Source: a virus. From it: 26,773 nucleotides of DNA. Below the pieces are notes generated by a model. It worked only from the letters and a program-made list of their open reading frames with translations, was not told the origin of the DNA and did not search any database. The translations under genes were made by a program, and so were the position numbers. The DNA is taken from the IMG/VR virus record IMGVR_UViG_3300014913_000063, positions 1 to 26,773 of that record; one strand, written 5' to 3'. Positions 15,217-24,085 of this stretch are shown piece after piece (the stretch's first letter is position 1; every line of letters begins with the position of its first letter).

Positions 15217-17397
15217 ATGGCAAACGGAATGTATGATGCAAGGCTTAATAAATATCGTGATAAGGAACTGTCCTCTGTGAAAGGATGGGCAGAAGGTCAT
15301 GGATTCACTACGGGAGTAGACCCAAAGATGCCATTTGTCACTGTTGGTAGGTCAAATGCAGATTACATAACTGATGGCGTTGATGATCAAGTCCAGATCA
15401 ATGAAGCGATAAATTTCATGTATGATAACCATGGTGGTGGAGTTGTTTATTTGAAAGATTTAGGCCATTATTCGATATCAGCATCAGTGTTATTGCGCAA
15501 CGATATAGGATTGCGTGGTAATAATAAACAAGAAACCTACATTATAGTTGCTGAAGACCCATCAAATCCAGGATATTTGTATGACATCAACGGTATAGAG
15601 GTGTCACGACATGGTGCTGGTGTTTTGCGTACCAAAACAGGGTACGGGAAGATCAGTTCAAGTGGAACAACTGTAACAGGTGCTGGTTCGCAGTTCATCC
15701 GTCAAATGTCACTTACAGGAGAAAGCACGATAATTGCTGATGGACAGACCAAAACTGTGGTGTCAATTACTTCTGACACAGAGTTAACTATTGATTCTGC
15801 ATTCACTACGTCATTATCTAATGAAAATTACCAAGTAACTGCTAGAAAACGTACTGCTAATGGTTGTTCCATTCGTGATTTGTGGGTTATTGCATCTAGC
15901 TATGGTAGCTTTACACACCCAGCAGACTTGCATATATATGGACACACAGGAAACGCATTGTGGGGATGTATGGACTTATTGCATATCTCGGAGTGTAACT
16001 TTGCAGGTAGAAACTCGGGAGTAGCATGGCAACCGTACTGTCTAGGCGGTGGTGGATTCATGGGATACATTTCTAGTAGTACAGTAAGCGGATATGTTGG
16101 CGTTAATGTTGGTGGACAATATGACTCATGGATCACGGACAGTTTCATTTCTGGGCTTAAGGCTGGGGTAGGTAACTACGACGGTGCTACAGAATTAAGG
16201 GTTTCAGATAACCACATTAACGCTGTTGGACATTGTATATATTCGCTTGGTGGTTCACGTGTGCGTGCGACAGGAAATGTGTTCGAAAATCCCCAATCAA
16301 CTGCTGTTGTGTTATATGCGTGTAATACTTCGCAGATTACTGGAAACAAGTTCTACCAAACGAAAACATGTGAAGTGGGTACTGGAGATGTTTTATCGAT
16401 ATATGCAGGTGACGCTTGCACTGTAACAGGCAACATTTTCACAGTTATAAATCCTAACTCTTTTAGATCTATAGTATCATATGATGGTGTTGACGGTTTG
16501 GCGATAACAGGTAATACATTTTATTACTCGAATGACTTTGGCTACCGTGGTGATGTAGCAGATAAATCGATCAAAGATATCAATTCAGTTGCTAGTGTCA
16601 ATGTGTCAATAATGGGTAACACGTACAAGAACGTGCAAACTTCGGCGTCTGAAACCATAACACGTGTAGGGATTAATACAAGTAGATCTAAATATCAGCT
16701 TGGGATTGCTTCGCAGGAAATTGATTCACCAGTATGTGAACCAGCATGGTTACTTGTAAACAAGCGCGTAACGACTAGCGGAACATCAGTTACAAGTACT
16801 GACACAGACGCACCGTTTTCTGGGTTAGTTGTTGGTGATTTTATTGAGGTAGTACATGGAAGGGCACCAGATCCAGACATACACCTATATGGAACAGCAA
16901 GAAAGATTGTGACTAAGACAGATGATAACAACATTGTATTAGACGCAGTAGCAGTAGCATATACTGATGCCGACGGAATACATGACAAGTTCTACACTCA
17001 AAAAACATCATACAGAACAAAAGTTTTAACCTCTGGATCGAGTACAACGGTTACAAGTGAAACCGCAGGGGATGCGTCTTTTAGAGACATAGTAACAGGA
17101 AGCGAAATAACAGCTAACTCGCTGACAAGAACAGTGGTAGCAAAAGCAAGTGATGATTCTATTACAGTGGATACCGCTGTAGACTGGAGTTCTGGATATG
17201 AATTTACATACAAAAATCCTTTTATGAATATGGGAGGATTTGAAACAGGGGTCAACGGTGAACTACGTATCCCAGATGGGATTACCGAACCTCCAGCAAT
17301 AGCAGGAAATGCACAGCTTTATGTTGATACAGCTGACGGAGATTTGAAGGTTAAGTTTGGAGACGGGACCGTAAAAACAATTGTAACTGACACCTAA
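15217..17397 (+). CDS. Tailspike with right-handed beta-helix
   Basis: A 726-residue protein. Residues 38-100 (MPFVTVGRSNADYITDGVDD through GGGVVYLKDLGHYSI) are the usual entry into pectate-lyase-like beta-helices of tailspikes. Helix rungs with repeated short strands and Asn/Gly turns continue to about residue 480 (LRVSDNHINAVGHCIYSLGG, CTVTGNIFTVI, LAITGNTFYY). Beta modules at about 144-210, 521-595 and 598-665 resemble one another and the insert in the connector protein. The C-terminus (about 670-726) has ELRIPDGITEPP then LYVDTADGDLKVKFGDGTVK, a common phage fibre tip. Such spikes bind and often cut surface polysaccharide. Which residues are catalytic cannot be told. It stands alone behind its own promoter. 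Confidence 0.78.
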   Translation: MANGMYDARLNKYRDKELSSVKGWAEGHGFTTGVDPKMPFVTVGRSNADYITDGVDDQVQINEAINFMYDNHGGGVVYLKDLGHYSISASVLLRNDIGLRGNNKQETYIIVAEDPSNPGYLYDINGIEVSRHGAGVLRTKTGYGKISSSGTTVTGAGSQFIRQMSLTGESTIIADGQTKTVVSITSDTELTIDSAFTTSLSNENYQVTARKRTANGCSIRDLWVIASSYGSFTHPADLHIYGHTGNALWGCMDLLHISECNFAGRNSGVAWQPYCLGGGGFMGYISSSTVSGYVGVNVGGQYDSWITDSFISGLKAGVGNYDGATELRVSDNHINAVGHCIYSLGGSRVRATGNVFENPQSTAVVLYACNTSQITGNKFYQTKTCEVGTGDVLSIYAGDACTVTGNIFTVINPNSFRSIVSYDGVDGLAITGNTFYYSNDFGYRGDVADKSIKDINSVASVNVSIMGNTYKNVQTSASETITRVGINTSRSKYQLGIASQEIDSPVCEPAWLLVNKRVTTSGTSVTSTDTDAPFSGLVVGDFIEVVHGRAPDPDIHLYGTARKIVTKTDDNNIVLDAVAVAYTDADGIHDKFYTQKTSYRTKVLTSGSSTTVTSETAGDASFRDIVTGSEITANSLTRTVVAKASDDSITVDTAVDWSSGYEFTYKNPFMNMGGFETGVNGELRIPDGITEPPAIAGNAQLYVDTADGDLKVKFGDGTVKTIVTDT

Positions 17398-17412
17398 AAG
17401 TTTAAACAATTA

Positions 17413-17421
17413 TGATATACT
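17413..17421 (+). promoter_or_regulatory. Extended -10 promoter TGATATACT, start-proximal
   Basis: The box ends 6 nt before the ATG at 17428, immediately after the 8-bp palindrome GTTTAAAC near the tailspike stop. It predicts a leaderless mRNA for the next two small genes. Confidence 0.65.
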
Positions 17422-17427
17422 TTAAAT

Positions 17428-17790
17428 ATGACAAATGCAAAAAGAGACGGTAATCATGTACCAGCATTAACGGCAGTATCTACTACAGATGGTGCAATAG
17501 TTAGAGTAACAGCAGACCCTACTACAGGGGCCTTGCAAACATCAACATCAGTTGGCGGGATTGATTCATACGCAATAAATGACACTGAAAACGCAACAGA
17601 TACATTAGAATATATAGGGAGAGAAAAAAGTGGCGGGAATTATCTAATACAGTCAATTGACACATCATCTGGATCAGGAACTGAGGTTAGATATGCAACA
17701 ATAGTTAACAACCCAAGTGTAAATACATATGCCACAGCATGGGCGGGGAGAGCTGGGTTAACTTATGACCTATATAGTATTGCGTTCTAA
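17428..17790 (+). CDS. Small tail/fibre-associated protein, 120 residues
   Basis: A beta-rich protein with a pattern frequent in metagenomic phages: VRVTADPTTGALQTST near residue 25-40, then EYIGREKSGGNYLIQSIDTS (about 52-71), and AWAGRAGLTYDLYSIAF at the end. Such proteins are usually encoded beside tail fibres and may be fibre-base or tail-tip proteins. The role is inferred from neighbours. The stop overlaps the next start by one base (TAATG), so the following small gene is probably translated by reinitiation. Confidence 0.65.
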   Translation: MTNAKRDGNHVPALTAVSTTDGAIVRVTADPTTGALQTSTSVGGIDSYAINDTENATDTLEYIGREKSGGNYLIQSIDTSSGSGTEVRYATIVNNPSVNTYATAWAGRAGLTYDLYSIAF

Positions 17791-17981
17791 TGTACCACGT
17801 AATAATAAATTTCTACGATTCACAAGACACAGTAACTAAGGCATATAATGGTGTTATTACTATTGATTTAACTGATACTGACATTGATCATGCAGTTAAC
17901 AGGGCTAAGACAATAGCTAAAAAAGATTACATAAACAAATCACTGTATTATGTTGTCTCAATAATAGAAAAAAGCGACTAA
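17790..17981 (+). CDS. Hypothetical protein, 63 residues
   Basis: A small protein of alternating strand and helix: YHVIINFYDSQDTVTKAYNG, then ITIDLTDTDIDHAVNRAKTI, and a final YYVVSIIEKS strand. I do not recognise a family. A beta-alpha-beta fold of this size could be an assembly factor. It shares its transcript with the preceding fibre-associated gene through a TAATG overlap, and 22 nt separate it from the next gene, within which lies the next promoter. Confidence 0.6.
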   Translation: MYHVIINFYDSQDTVTKAYNGVITIDLTDTDIDHAVNRAKTIAKKDYINKSLYYVVSIIEKSD

Positions 17982-17986
17982 AATAA

Positions 17987-18005
17987 TGATATACTAAAAG
18001 TATAT
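17987..18005 (+). promoter_or_regulatory. Extended -10 promoter in a palindrome over the start codon
   Basis: TGATATACT (17987-17995) ends 8 nt before the ATG at 18004. ATATACT (17989-17995) and AGTATAT (17999-18005) form a perfect inverted repeat with a 3-nt centre that runs into the start codon, so a dimeric repressor could cover both promoter and start. Confidence 0.55.
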
Positions 18006-20181
18006 GAACCTACCAAGCAACGCAATTATCATATGGGGTGGGACTAATGCATCTATACCTGCTGGAACAACAAGAGAAACACAGTTAGATGGTAAATTCA
18101 TAAAGGGTACTGCAACAGCTATAGATCCAAATGTAACTGGCGGTAATGCAACACATACACACACAACACCATCACATACACATACACTTGTCGCACATAC
18201 ACATTCAACTTCATTGAGTGCTGCATCTGGAGGGAATAAGGATAGTGGGTTCTCTTCACAAGGTGGCGCGCCACATAATCATACGCATGCAGATATAACA
18301 TCTGGAGCAGTTAGTAATGCGACAGTAAGCAGTGAAACGCCAACAACTGGAACAGAATCTAATAATCCTCCATACTACGAGGTTATTTTCGTCAAGAGCG
18401 ATGGTACAACTGGAATCCCAAATGATTGTATTGTGTATCAGCAAAGCACAACAATACCATCAGGGTTTAATATAACTGATGGAACGAGTGGAACAATCAA
18501 CTTAATAGGAAAGTATTTAAGAGGTGCACCAGCGTCTGGAGATGCCGGTGGTACTGGTGGTAGCACTACAAACACGCATACTTTACCACATGGGCATAAT
18601 ACTTCGCATCAGCATGTGTCAGCAAGCACAGGCGGGATAAATAGTGTAGAAAATGACACTGATACTGGAACTAATGATATGGTCAGTTCTTCGCATACAC
18701 ACACAGTCAGCTACAATGCATACGCGACAACAACAACAGACACACCAGCAATTATTACATCTGAAATTGTAGAACCAGAACATACAGAAATGATAGCCGT
18801 GCAGAATATATCTGGTGGAGTAATAAGTGTGCAACCAAACGCAATTGTTATGTGGCTTGGAACGTTGGCATCGGTCCCTACAGGGTGGTCATTATGTGAT
18901 GGTACAAGTGGTACACCAGATTTACGTGACCAGTTTATAAAGATCAATTCAACATCAGGTTTGACTGGTGGAAGCAATATACATACACATGAATTATCAC
19001 ATGCACATACAGCTATATCACATACACATACAACACCCAATGTTACTCACGTAAACAGTGTAGCACATGACAATCATGGCTTTGGAGGTGCAACATCCAC
19101 ATCTATACATACAGTTACAGCGTCTAATTCTGACCAAACATTGGCTAGTTCAACTATGACATCGGGATCAGCTAATAATGAGCCTGAGTATGTGACAGTA
19201 GCGTATATAATGAATGTGACACCTAAGTTTGAGAAACATGTATCGTTATTATCAACTGAAGAAAGCACAAGCTCAGCATCATATACAGTAAATGCTGACG
19301 GTAAGTTACTGTATCAATACACTGCGGGAAATTATTCGGACATAGAAGCAGTATATCTTGAATGTATGATAAAAGATGATAGTGGAACAGCAACGGTTGG
19401 ATTACATACAGACGCTGATGTTCTTGTAACAGGTGCTGAGGTAGCAACGACAAATACTACGTCAACGCGTGTCAGGAGTGGAAACATATTAGGTGCTTTA
19501 GTAAGCGGTACGGATTATCATATAAAGTACAAATCTTCAGGGACGTTGACAGTAAGGTCAGCTAAATTAATATTTGTACAACAAGGCAGTGGAATAACAA
19601 CAGAAACACAGGTTGAGTTGTCACAATGCTTGAATAGTACAGCGACATATACATTGCCAAACAATTATGGTGTATGGAAGTATGACGCAAGCAGGTTTGA
19701 TGGTACTGTAACTGTGTACACAGAAGCCACTCTAAAAGCTAGTAACGCAGCAAGAACCGTATATGCACAATTATATAACCTAACAACAAGTACTGCTGTA
19801 ACTGGGTCTGAGGTTACACATACTGGCGATACAAAAGTAACAAGGGTAAGAAGTTCTGATATACTAGGAAACCTTGTAGATGGTGATGAATATGCATTTC
19901 AGGTTAAAGGTGATAGTGGTGAATTGGAAGATGTTATCTGTTGCAGGGTGATTATAGTACAATCAGGCACAGTAACAAAAACTGATTGTTATTTGCCTAC
20001 TAATACTATCGACAGTTCTACGACATCAACTGTTGTACAAAGTTTGAACCAGATATTTAATTATGACAATTCTAATTGGACGGCAAGTAGTATTAGTTAC
20101 AGTTTTGAGTCAACAGCTAAGATAGTATCAGACGAGAGTACAATAAGTAGATCGTTTGTGATTGGACAAGTGGATTTTTAG
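18004..20181 (+). CDS. Tail fibre with three collar domains and beta-sandwich tail
   Basis: A 725-residue protein. Three phage tail-collar-like modules follow one another (about 3-125, 135-265, 275-405). Each starts with a strand like NAIVMWLGTLASVPTGWSLC, continues with a core such as LRDQFIKINS, and ends in HTH-x-H clusters (for example HTHTTPSHTHTLVAHTH at 51-67). In T4 short and long tail fibres such His-x-His motifs bind metal ions along the trimer axis. Two similar beta-sandwich domains (about 415-535 and 545-665) follow, with the pattern TRVRSGNILGALVSGTDYHI and TRVRSSDILGNLVDGDEYAF, and a related C-terminal piece. This is probably a trimeric receptor-binding fibre. The collar and sandwich modules appear duplicated within the gene. 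Confidence 0.75.
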   Translation: MNLPSNAIIIWGGTNASIPAGTTRETQLDGKFIKGTATAIDPNVTGGNATHTHTTPSHTHTLVAHTHSTSLSAASGGNKDSGFSSQGGAPHNHTHADITSGAVSNATVSSETPTTGTESNNPPYYEVIFVKSDGTTGIPNDCIVYQQSTTIPSGFNITDGTSGTINLIGKYLRGAPASGDAGGTGGSTTNTHTLPHGHNTSHQHVSASTGGINSVENDTDTGTNDMVSSSHTHTVSYNAYATTTTDTPAIITSEIVEPEHTEMIAVQNISGGVISVQPNAIVMWLGTLASVPTGWSLCDGTSGTPDLRDQFIKINSTSGLTGGSNIHTHELSHAHTAISHTHTTPNVTHVNSVAHDNHGFGGATSTSIHTVTASNSDQTLASSTMTSGSANNEPEYVTVAYIMNVTPKFEKHVSLLSTEESTSSASYTVNADGKLLYQYTAGNYSDIEAVYLECMIKDDSGTATVGLHTDADVLVTGAEVATTNTTSTRVRSGNILGALVSGTDYHIKYKSSGTLTVRSAKLIFVQQGSGITTETQVELSQCLNSTATYTLPNNYGVWKYDASRFDGTVTVYTEATLKASNAARTVYAQLYNLTTSTAVTGSEVTHTGDTKVTRVRSSDILGNLVDGDEYAFQVKGDSGELEDVICCRVIIVQSGTVTKTDCYLPTNTIDSSTTSTVVQSLNQIFNYDNSNWTASSISYSFESTAKIVSDESTISRSFVIGQVDF

Positions 20182-20187
20182 GATATC

Positions 20188-22875
20188 ATGAGCAAAAAAG
20201 TATTAAGTCAAAGTAGGTTTTCCGGTGGTATAGCCCCGTCTGAAAAGGAAGGGTTGAAAAGCTCATATTTGTTTGGTAGGTCATTGGATTATAGAAATGA
20301 CCCATCAAAGTTAACTGTTTTACCAAGGACGGTGCAAGAAACTGGATCAGGTGTCAATGCTAATATACAGCTTATAAATGAAACAGATGTTGTCATATTG
20401 TCGACTACAGCGGTAACAGCTAATACGTTTACACGTATACGAAATGCTATTACAATGCCAACTGATGATGGAAATGAACTTGATATATCGATTAATCTAG
20501 GAACACAACCTGTTAGTGACTTAATACTGTGGGGTGAGAATATTAATAATTTATTGTATTTTTACGGTAATGGTGGCGGATTGTACACAAGAGACACAGG
20601 TACTTCTTGGAACAAAATACGCCAATTCACTGAATCTTCTGGCAATGGTTTGAAATATTTCCCTGAAGATGATTACTTGTATATTCCTAAAGATAAAACA
20701 ATTGCTAGGTATGGTCCGATAGGTGGTGATCCTATATTTTATGAAAATTTCTTGGATACAATAGGTGTGCCAACTAACACATTTTCGTGGGAGTTAGATA
20801 GTAGTAGTTCACAATATGCAACTGTTGCAGATAGTGCATCATTATCACCCACTGGTAGTGTTACATTCGAAACTAACATAAAAATAGATTCAGCACTCAC
20901 GGGCGGTGAATCAAGATATATACTGGAGAAATCAACATCATACGCTTTGTATTTGAAAGACAACGGAGCTGGAAGCGCTAATGTTATATTGGAATTAACG
21001 AACTCAGGCTCGGTTATGGAGACTACCACATTGGTTCCTGGGACGTTGATTGTAGGGAAGTGGTATCATTTAGCAGTAAGTTTTGATTCTACTTCATCTG
21101 CGTATACGTTATATAAAAACGGTGAAAAGGTGGACACATCAACTGGAGTATTAACAGATATACAAGATTCTTCTACAACGTTGTATATCGGCACAGATTC
21201 ATCTACAAGTAATTATTTTGATGGTCAACTTGATGATATAAGGATTTGGTCAGATGTTAGAACACTTGGTGAAATTGTTAAATTCTATCAGTTAGAGCTT
21301 AACTCTGCTGATGTTTTAGATACAGCTCTAAATGCGTATTGGAAACTAAATAATGGGTACACTGACTCATCTGTTAATAGTAATACACTCACACCAGTTA
21401 ACACGCCAACATTCAACACTAATGTTCCATTTGCTGGGTTGCCAGTGGGAGAAGATAGGGTTGATATTGATCAATATGAAAACTTGTCAGGTAACACATA
21501 TACAACTCCACTTGTAATAAGCGAAGCGAGCACGGAAATTAGATCATTTGTACCGGAAAAAGATCCAAACAAATCAGTGGAAGTTAACATTGCTGCCAAA
21601 GGTACAGGTGACTGGACAATAACAGTACATGACAATCAAAATGTGCTTGTTGTGACAAAAACTATTGCGAATGCAGATTTGCCTGTGTCAGGTGATTATG
21701 AATTTGTATTTGATACATCATGGCGTCCTGTTGTTGGCAAGACATATCATTTCCATCTAACATCAACTGTTGCAGATGGCACTGTTGTTACTGGGACAGC
21801 AAGTGATTTGAGCACGGCTGATTACCATACATATTACCAATATTTGGTTAGTGATATAGATTATCATCCTGCCATGACATTTTTAAATTATGTTGCCTTT
21901 GGAAATGAAAGATATGTAGCTACTTGGGATGGTATTAGTTACGATCCACATACACTTATATTGCCATCTGAATATAAGATAAGATCTTTTGCTGTTGTCG
22001 GTGAATATTTGGCTATTGGTACATGGAAAGGAACTTCAATCACTGATTTTGAGGAAGGTAAAATATTCTTTTGGGATGGTGTTTCTAGTAATGCTAATGT
22101 GATCATTGATATTCCTGAGGGTGGTATAAATGCGATGACAAGCTTTAGAAACAAACTATATTTTATCGCAGGATCAGAAGCGGATACATTCATTTGGAAC
22201 GGTTCTATTAGAAAGGTTACACGTACACCTAAACTTACAAACGACACACATGTTGAAATATTCCCTGGAGCGTTGTCTATCTGGAAGGCATTGGTTAGGA
22301 TTGGTGTAGCAGGTAATTCTAACAATACGCAAATAGAGAAAGGTGTTTACACATATGGGTCAAAAGACCCTTTGTACTCTGAATCTATAAGTTATGACTA
22401 CCCTATATCTTCTGGAACCAGAACAGGGAATGATCTACAAATTGGATGTGTATATCCAACTGGTACTGAGTTGTTTGTTTCGTGGCGAGAAGGTGCTAGG
22501 TATGGTGTGGATTCTATTACTCCAGGTGGAGTGCCATATGACACGGCAACGATGGAGTTCTTAATATTTGATAATAACAAGACATTCAAAGATAAACTCG
22601 CAATTGGTATAAAAGCAATATTTTCACCATTACTAACTGGTGAATCAATTACATTGAAGTATAAACGCAATCGGCAATCGAATTGGGTTTATAGTACAGC
22701 CAAAGTAGGTGACAGTGAAATACAATTGTCATTTAATGTCACAAAAACAAACATGAGGTTTAAAGAATTCCAGTGGGCACTTGATGTAGAAACCAGTGGT
22801 ACCACACCAGAGATATATAATGTGTCTTTCTTTTTTGATGATCTTGAACAGGAGACATCTGTAATGGAACTATAA
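20188..22875 (+). CDS. Large tail protein with LamG-like domain
   Basis: An 895-residue protein. The start (SRFSGGIAPSEKEGLKSSYL, RSLDYRNDPSKLTVLPR) is typical of podoviral tail proteins at the tail-tube/needle junction. Residues about 205-385 are a concanavalin/LamG-like sandwich (YATVADSASLSPTGSVTFET, GKWYHLAVSFDSTS, LYKNGEKVDTSTG, DGQLDDIRIWSDVRTLGEI), a fold that usually binds sugars. It looks inserted into the host protein. The segment about 425-560 is another beta domain. The C-terminal half (about 575-895, with NYVAFGNERYVATWDG, FFWDGVSSNANVII, LYFIAGSEADTFIWNG) has repeats suggestive of a beta-propeller. The function is tail structure with possible receptor binding. It begins 6 nt after the collar fibre stop and ends by a TAATG overlap with the next gene. 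Confidence 0.68.
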   Translation: MSKKVLSQSRFSGGIAPSEKEGLKSSYLFGRSLDYRNDPSKLTVLPRTVQETGSGVNANIQLINETDVVILSTTAVTANTFTRIRNAITMPTDDGNELDISINLGTQPVSDLILWGENINNLLYFYGNGGGLYTRDTGTSWNKIRQFTESSGNGLKYFPEDDYLYIPKDKTIARYGPIGGDPIFYENFLDTIGVPTNTFSWELDSSSSQYATVADSASLSPTGSVTFETNIKIDSALTGGESRYILEKSTSYALYLKDNGAGSANVILELTNSGSVMETTTLVPGTLIVGKWYHLAVSFDSTSSAYTLYKNGEKVDTSTGVLTDIQDSSTTLYIGTDSSTSNYFDGQLDDIRIWSDVRTLGEIVKFYQLELNSADVLDTALNAYWKLNNGYTDSSVNSNTLTPVNTPTFNTNVPFAGLPVGEDRVDIDQYENLSGNTYTTPLVISEASTEIRSFVPEKDPNKSVEVNIAAKGTGDWTITVHDNQNVLVVTKTIANADLPVSGDYEFVFDTSWRPVVGKTYHFHLTSTVADGTVVTGTASDLSTADYHTYYQYLVSDIDYHPAMTFLNYVAFGNERYVATWDGISYDPHTLILPSEYKIRSFAVVGEYLAIGTWKGTSITDFEEGKIFFWDGVSSNANVIIDIPEGGINAMTSFRNKLYFIAGSEADTFIWNGSIRKVTRTPKLTNDTHVEIFPGALSIWKALVRIGVAGNSNNTQIEKGVYTYGSKDPLYSESISYDYPISSGTRTGNDLQIGCVYPTGTELFVSWREGARYGVDSITPGGVPYDTATMEFLIFDNNKTFKDKLAIGIKAIFSPLLTGESITLKYKRNRQSNWVYSTAKVGDSEIQLSFNVTKTNMRFKEFQWALDVETSGTTPEIYNVSFFFDDLEQETSVMEL

Positions 22876-23396
22876 TGACAAAATCAAGCGGAGTAGTTAC
22901 ATTCCCATCAGTAGGAGGTAAAAGTAAAGGTGGGGCACTTGATGAGAAGATTTTAGAAGAGTTGCGCACACGTCTAACAAGAGAATTAGAAACTACATTA
23001 ATAGTACCGCTGAAATCACAATACTTACCAAAAGAATTGCAGTTCCAATTGCAATGTGCACCAGACACAACTTCTAGTACAACATTTGTTGATGTTGCGA
23101 ATTCATTGGCAGAGATAAAAATGAGTGATTGGTTATATTATTCTATGTATCTTGAGGTAATAGGAAAAACAACTGCCAACACAGCAGAGTTTAGATTATA
23201 CAATATCACTGATGGCAGTTCAGTATCTGTTGGACAAATATCTACGTCTTCCACATCTACAACATTGATTAGATCATCAGCAGTCACAAAGCCTACAATA
23301 GGAAATAAAAAAGAGTTCAAGTTACAGTTTAGAATGATAGGTGCGGGTACTGCTACAGCGTTTACATCTAGGATTGTATTTAGATTAAATAATTAG
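22875..23396 (+). CDS. Tail protein sharing the fibre's sandwich domain
   Basis: A 173-residue protein. The N-terminal ~55 residues are basic/helical with LDEKILEELRTRLTRELETT, perhaps a coil that docks to the tail. The rest (about 60-173) is beta-rich: YYSMYLEVIGKTTANTAEFR, then SVSVGQISTSSTSTTLIRSS, and KEFKLQFRMIG near the end. This reads like one unit of the sandwich domain repeated in the collar fibre at 18004. It could be a cap, chaperone or separate receptor-binding subunit of the tail. It starts inside the stop codon of the previous gene. Confidence 0.6.
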   Translation: MTKSSGVVTFPSVGGKSKGGALDEKILEELRTRLTRELETTLIVPLKSQYLPKELQFQLQCAPDTTSSTTFVDVANSLAEIKMSDWLYYSMYLEVIGKTTANTAEFRLYNITDGSSVSVGQISTSSTSTTLIRSSAVTKPTIGNKKEFKLQFRMIGAGTATAFTSRIVFRLNN

Positions 23397-23402
23397 TACA
23401 AT
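23397..23402 (+). promoter_or_regulatory. Candidate start-proximal -10 box TACAAT
   Basis: TACAAT ends 6 nt before the ATG at 23409 and immediately follows the preceding stop codon. It lacks the TG extension, so it is weaker than the main examples. Confidence 0.4.
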
Positions 23403-23408
23403 GTAATT

Positions 23409-23720
23409 ATGGCTATCGATTTTCAAGCAATACAAGAAGCAATGGCACGCAGACAACAACAAGGTGGTCAGGCACCGCAACAGAGTGCAGATGCTCAAAT
23501 GTTACAAGGACAAGCTGACGCAGGTGCACAAGTACAACCATTGGAACAGTTACCTCCTCGACCAACAGCACCGCCAGTTGATCCAATCATAAAACGCGGA
23601 AATGATATTGTTAAAGGGCTTGTACGACATTTGAGGGATATAACAAGACCACAAGGAGCCGAACAGCAACAACAACCACAATCACCAGTATCGGTACAAG
23701 AAGCCCCTGTAGGTTTATAG
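23409..23720 (+). CDS. Gln/Pro-rich hypothetical protein, 103 residues
   Basis: A hydrophilic protein in which Gln, Ala and Pro dominate both ends (residues 9-60 and 83-103). Between them lies one predicted helix, IKRGNDIVKGLVRHLRDITR (about 61-80). It is probably mostly disordered. Low-complexity Gln-rich proteins are common as minor virion proteins or assembly factors in this window (compare the scaffold and the protein at 5514). It stands between the tail and lysis genes and ends 4 nt before the next small gene. No function can be assigned. Confidence 0.55.
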   Translation: MAIDFQAIQEAMARRQQQGGQAPQQSADAQMLQGQADAGAQVQPLEQLPPRPTAPPVDPIIKRGNDIVKGLVRHLRDITRPQGAEQQQQPQSPVSVQEAPVGL

Positions 23721-23724
23721 AATC

Positions 23725-23820
23725 ATGATAGAAGGGTTAATAACATTTTTCTTAGGATTCCTGACTGGTTATGTATCTGCGGGAATTACACATCATTTAG
23801 ATAATAGAAAAGGTGAGTAA
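23725..23820 (+). CDS. Small single-span membrane protein, 31 residues
   Basis: A short gene reading MIEGLITFFLGFLTGYVSAG with a positively charged polar end (HHLDNRKGE). One predicted membrane span covers residues 4-22. It lies 4 nt after the preceding gene, and its stop overlaps the next start by one base (TAATG), so it fits the operon well. It may be a holin, antiholin or spanin-like factor in the lysis cassette. The small size limits confidence. Confidence 0.5.
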   Translation: MIEGLITFFLGFLTGYVSAGITHHLDNRKGE

Positions 23821-24071
23821 TGACAGCATCAATCATTGTGATGCTGTGTGGTGTCTTTTTCTTCACAGGGATAATAATTCAGAAAATCTTTTGTAGGAAG
23901 AAACCAGTTCCATCTATATTCATAATGTTTGTAATAGGGTGTGTTTGGGCAATCTCTACTATGGCAAGTGTTGTTGACAAAGAATACGTTACCCCATTAC
24001 CAATACATGGATTAATGAGTGCCCTTGTTGGGTACTATTTCTACAGACCCCCAGCTAAACAACCTGTATGA
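23820..24071 (+). CDS. Holin-like membrane protein, 83 residues
   Basis: Three hydrophobic segments (about 3-22, 33-51 and 64-76) with basic residues between the first two (CRKKP at 25-29) give a small multi-span inner-membrane protein of holin size. It lies directly before the C39-like peptidase gene. Holins form membrane holes that let endolysins reach the wall. The family is not recognised, and it could instead be an antiholin. Translation is probably coupled to the small gene upstream. Confidence 0.55.
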   Translation: MTASIIVMLCGVFFFTGIIIQKIFCRKKPVPSIFIMFVIGCVWAISTMASVVDKEYVTPLPIHGLMSALVGYYFYRPPAKQPV

Positions 24072-24077
24072 TATAAT
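24069..24077 (+). promoter_or_regulatory. Extended -10 promoter TGATATAAT, start-proximal
   Basis: A perfect TG-extended TATAAT overlapping the preceding stop codon and ending 8 nt before the ATG at 24086. It predicts separate, nearly leaderless expression of the lysis peptidase. Confidence 0.65.
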
Positions 24078-24085
24078 TTTACTAC

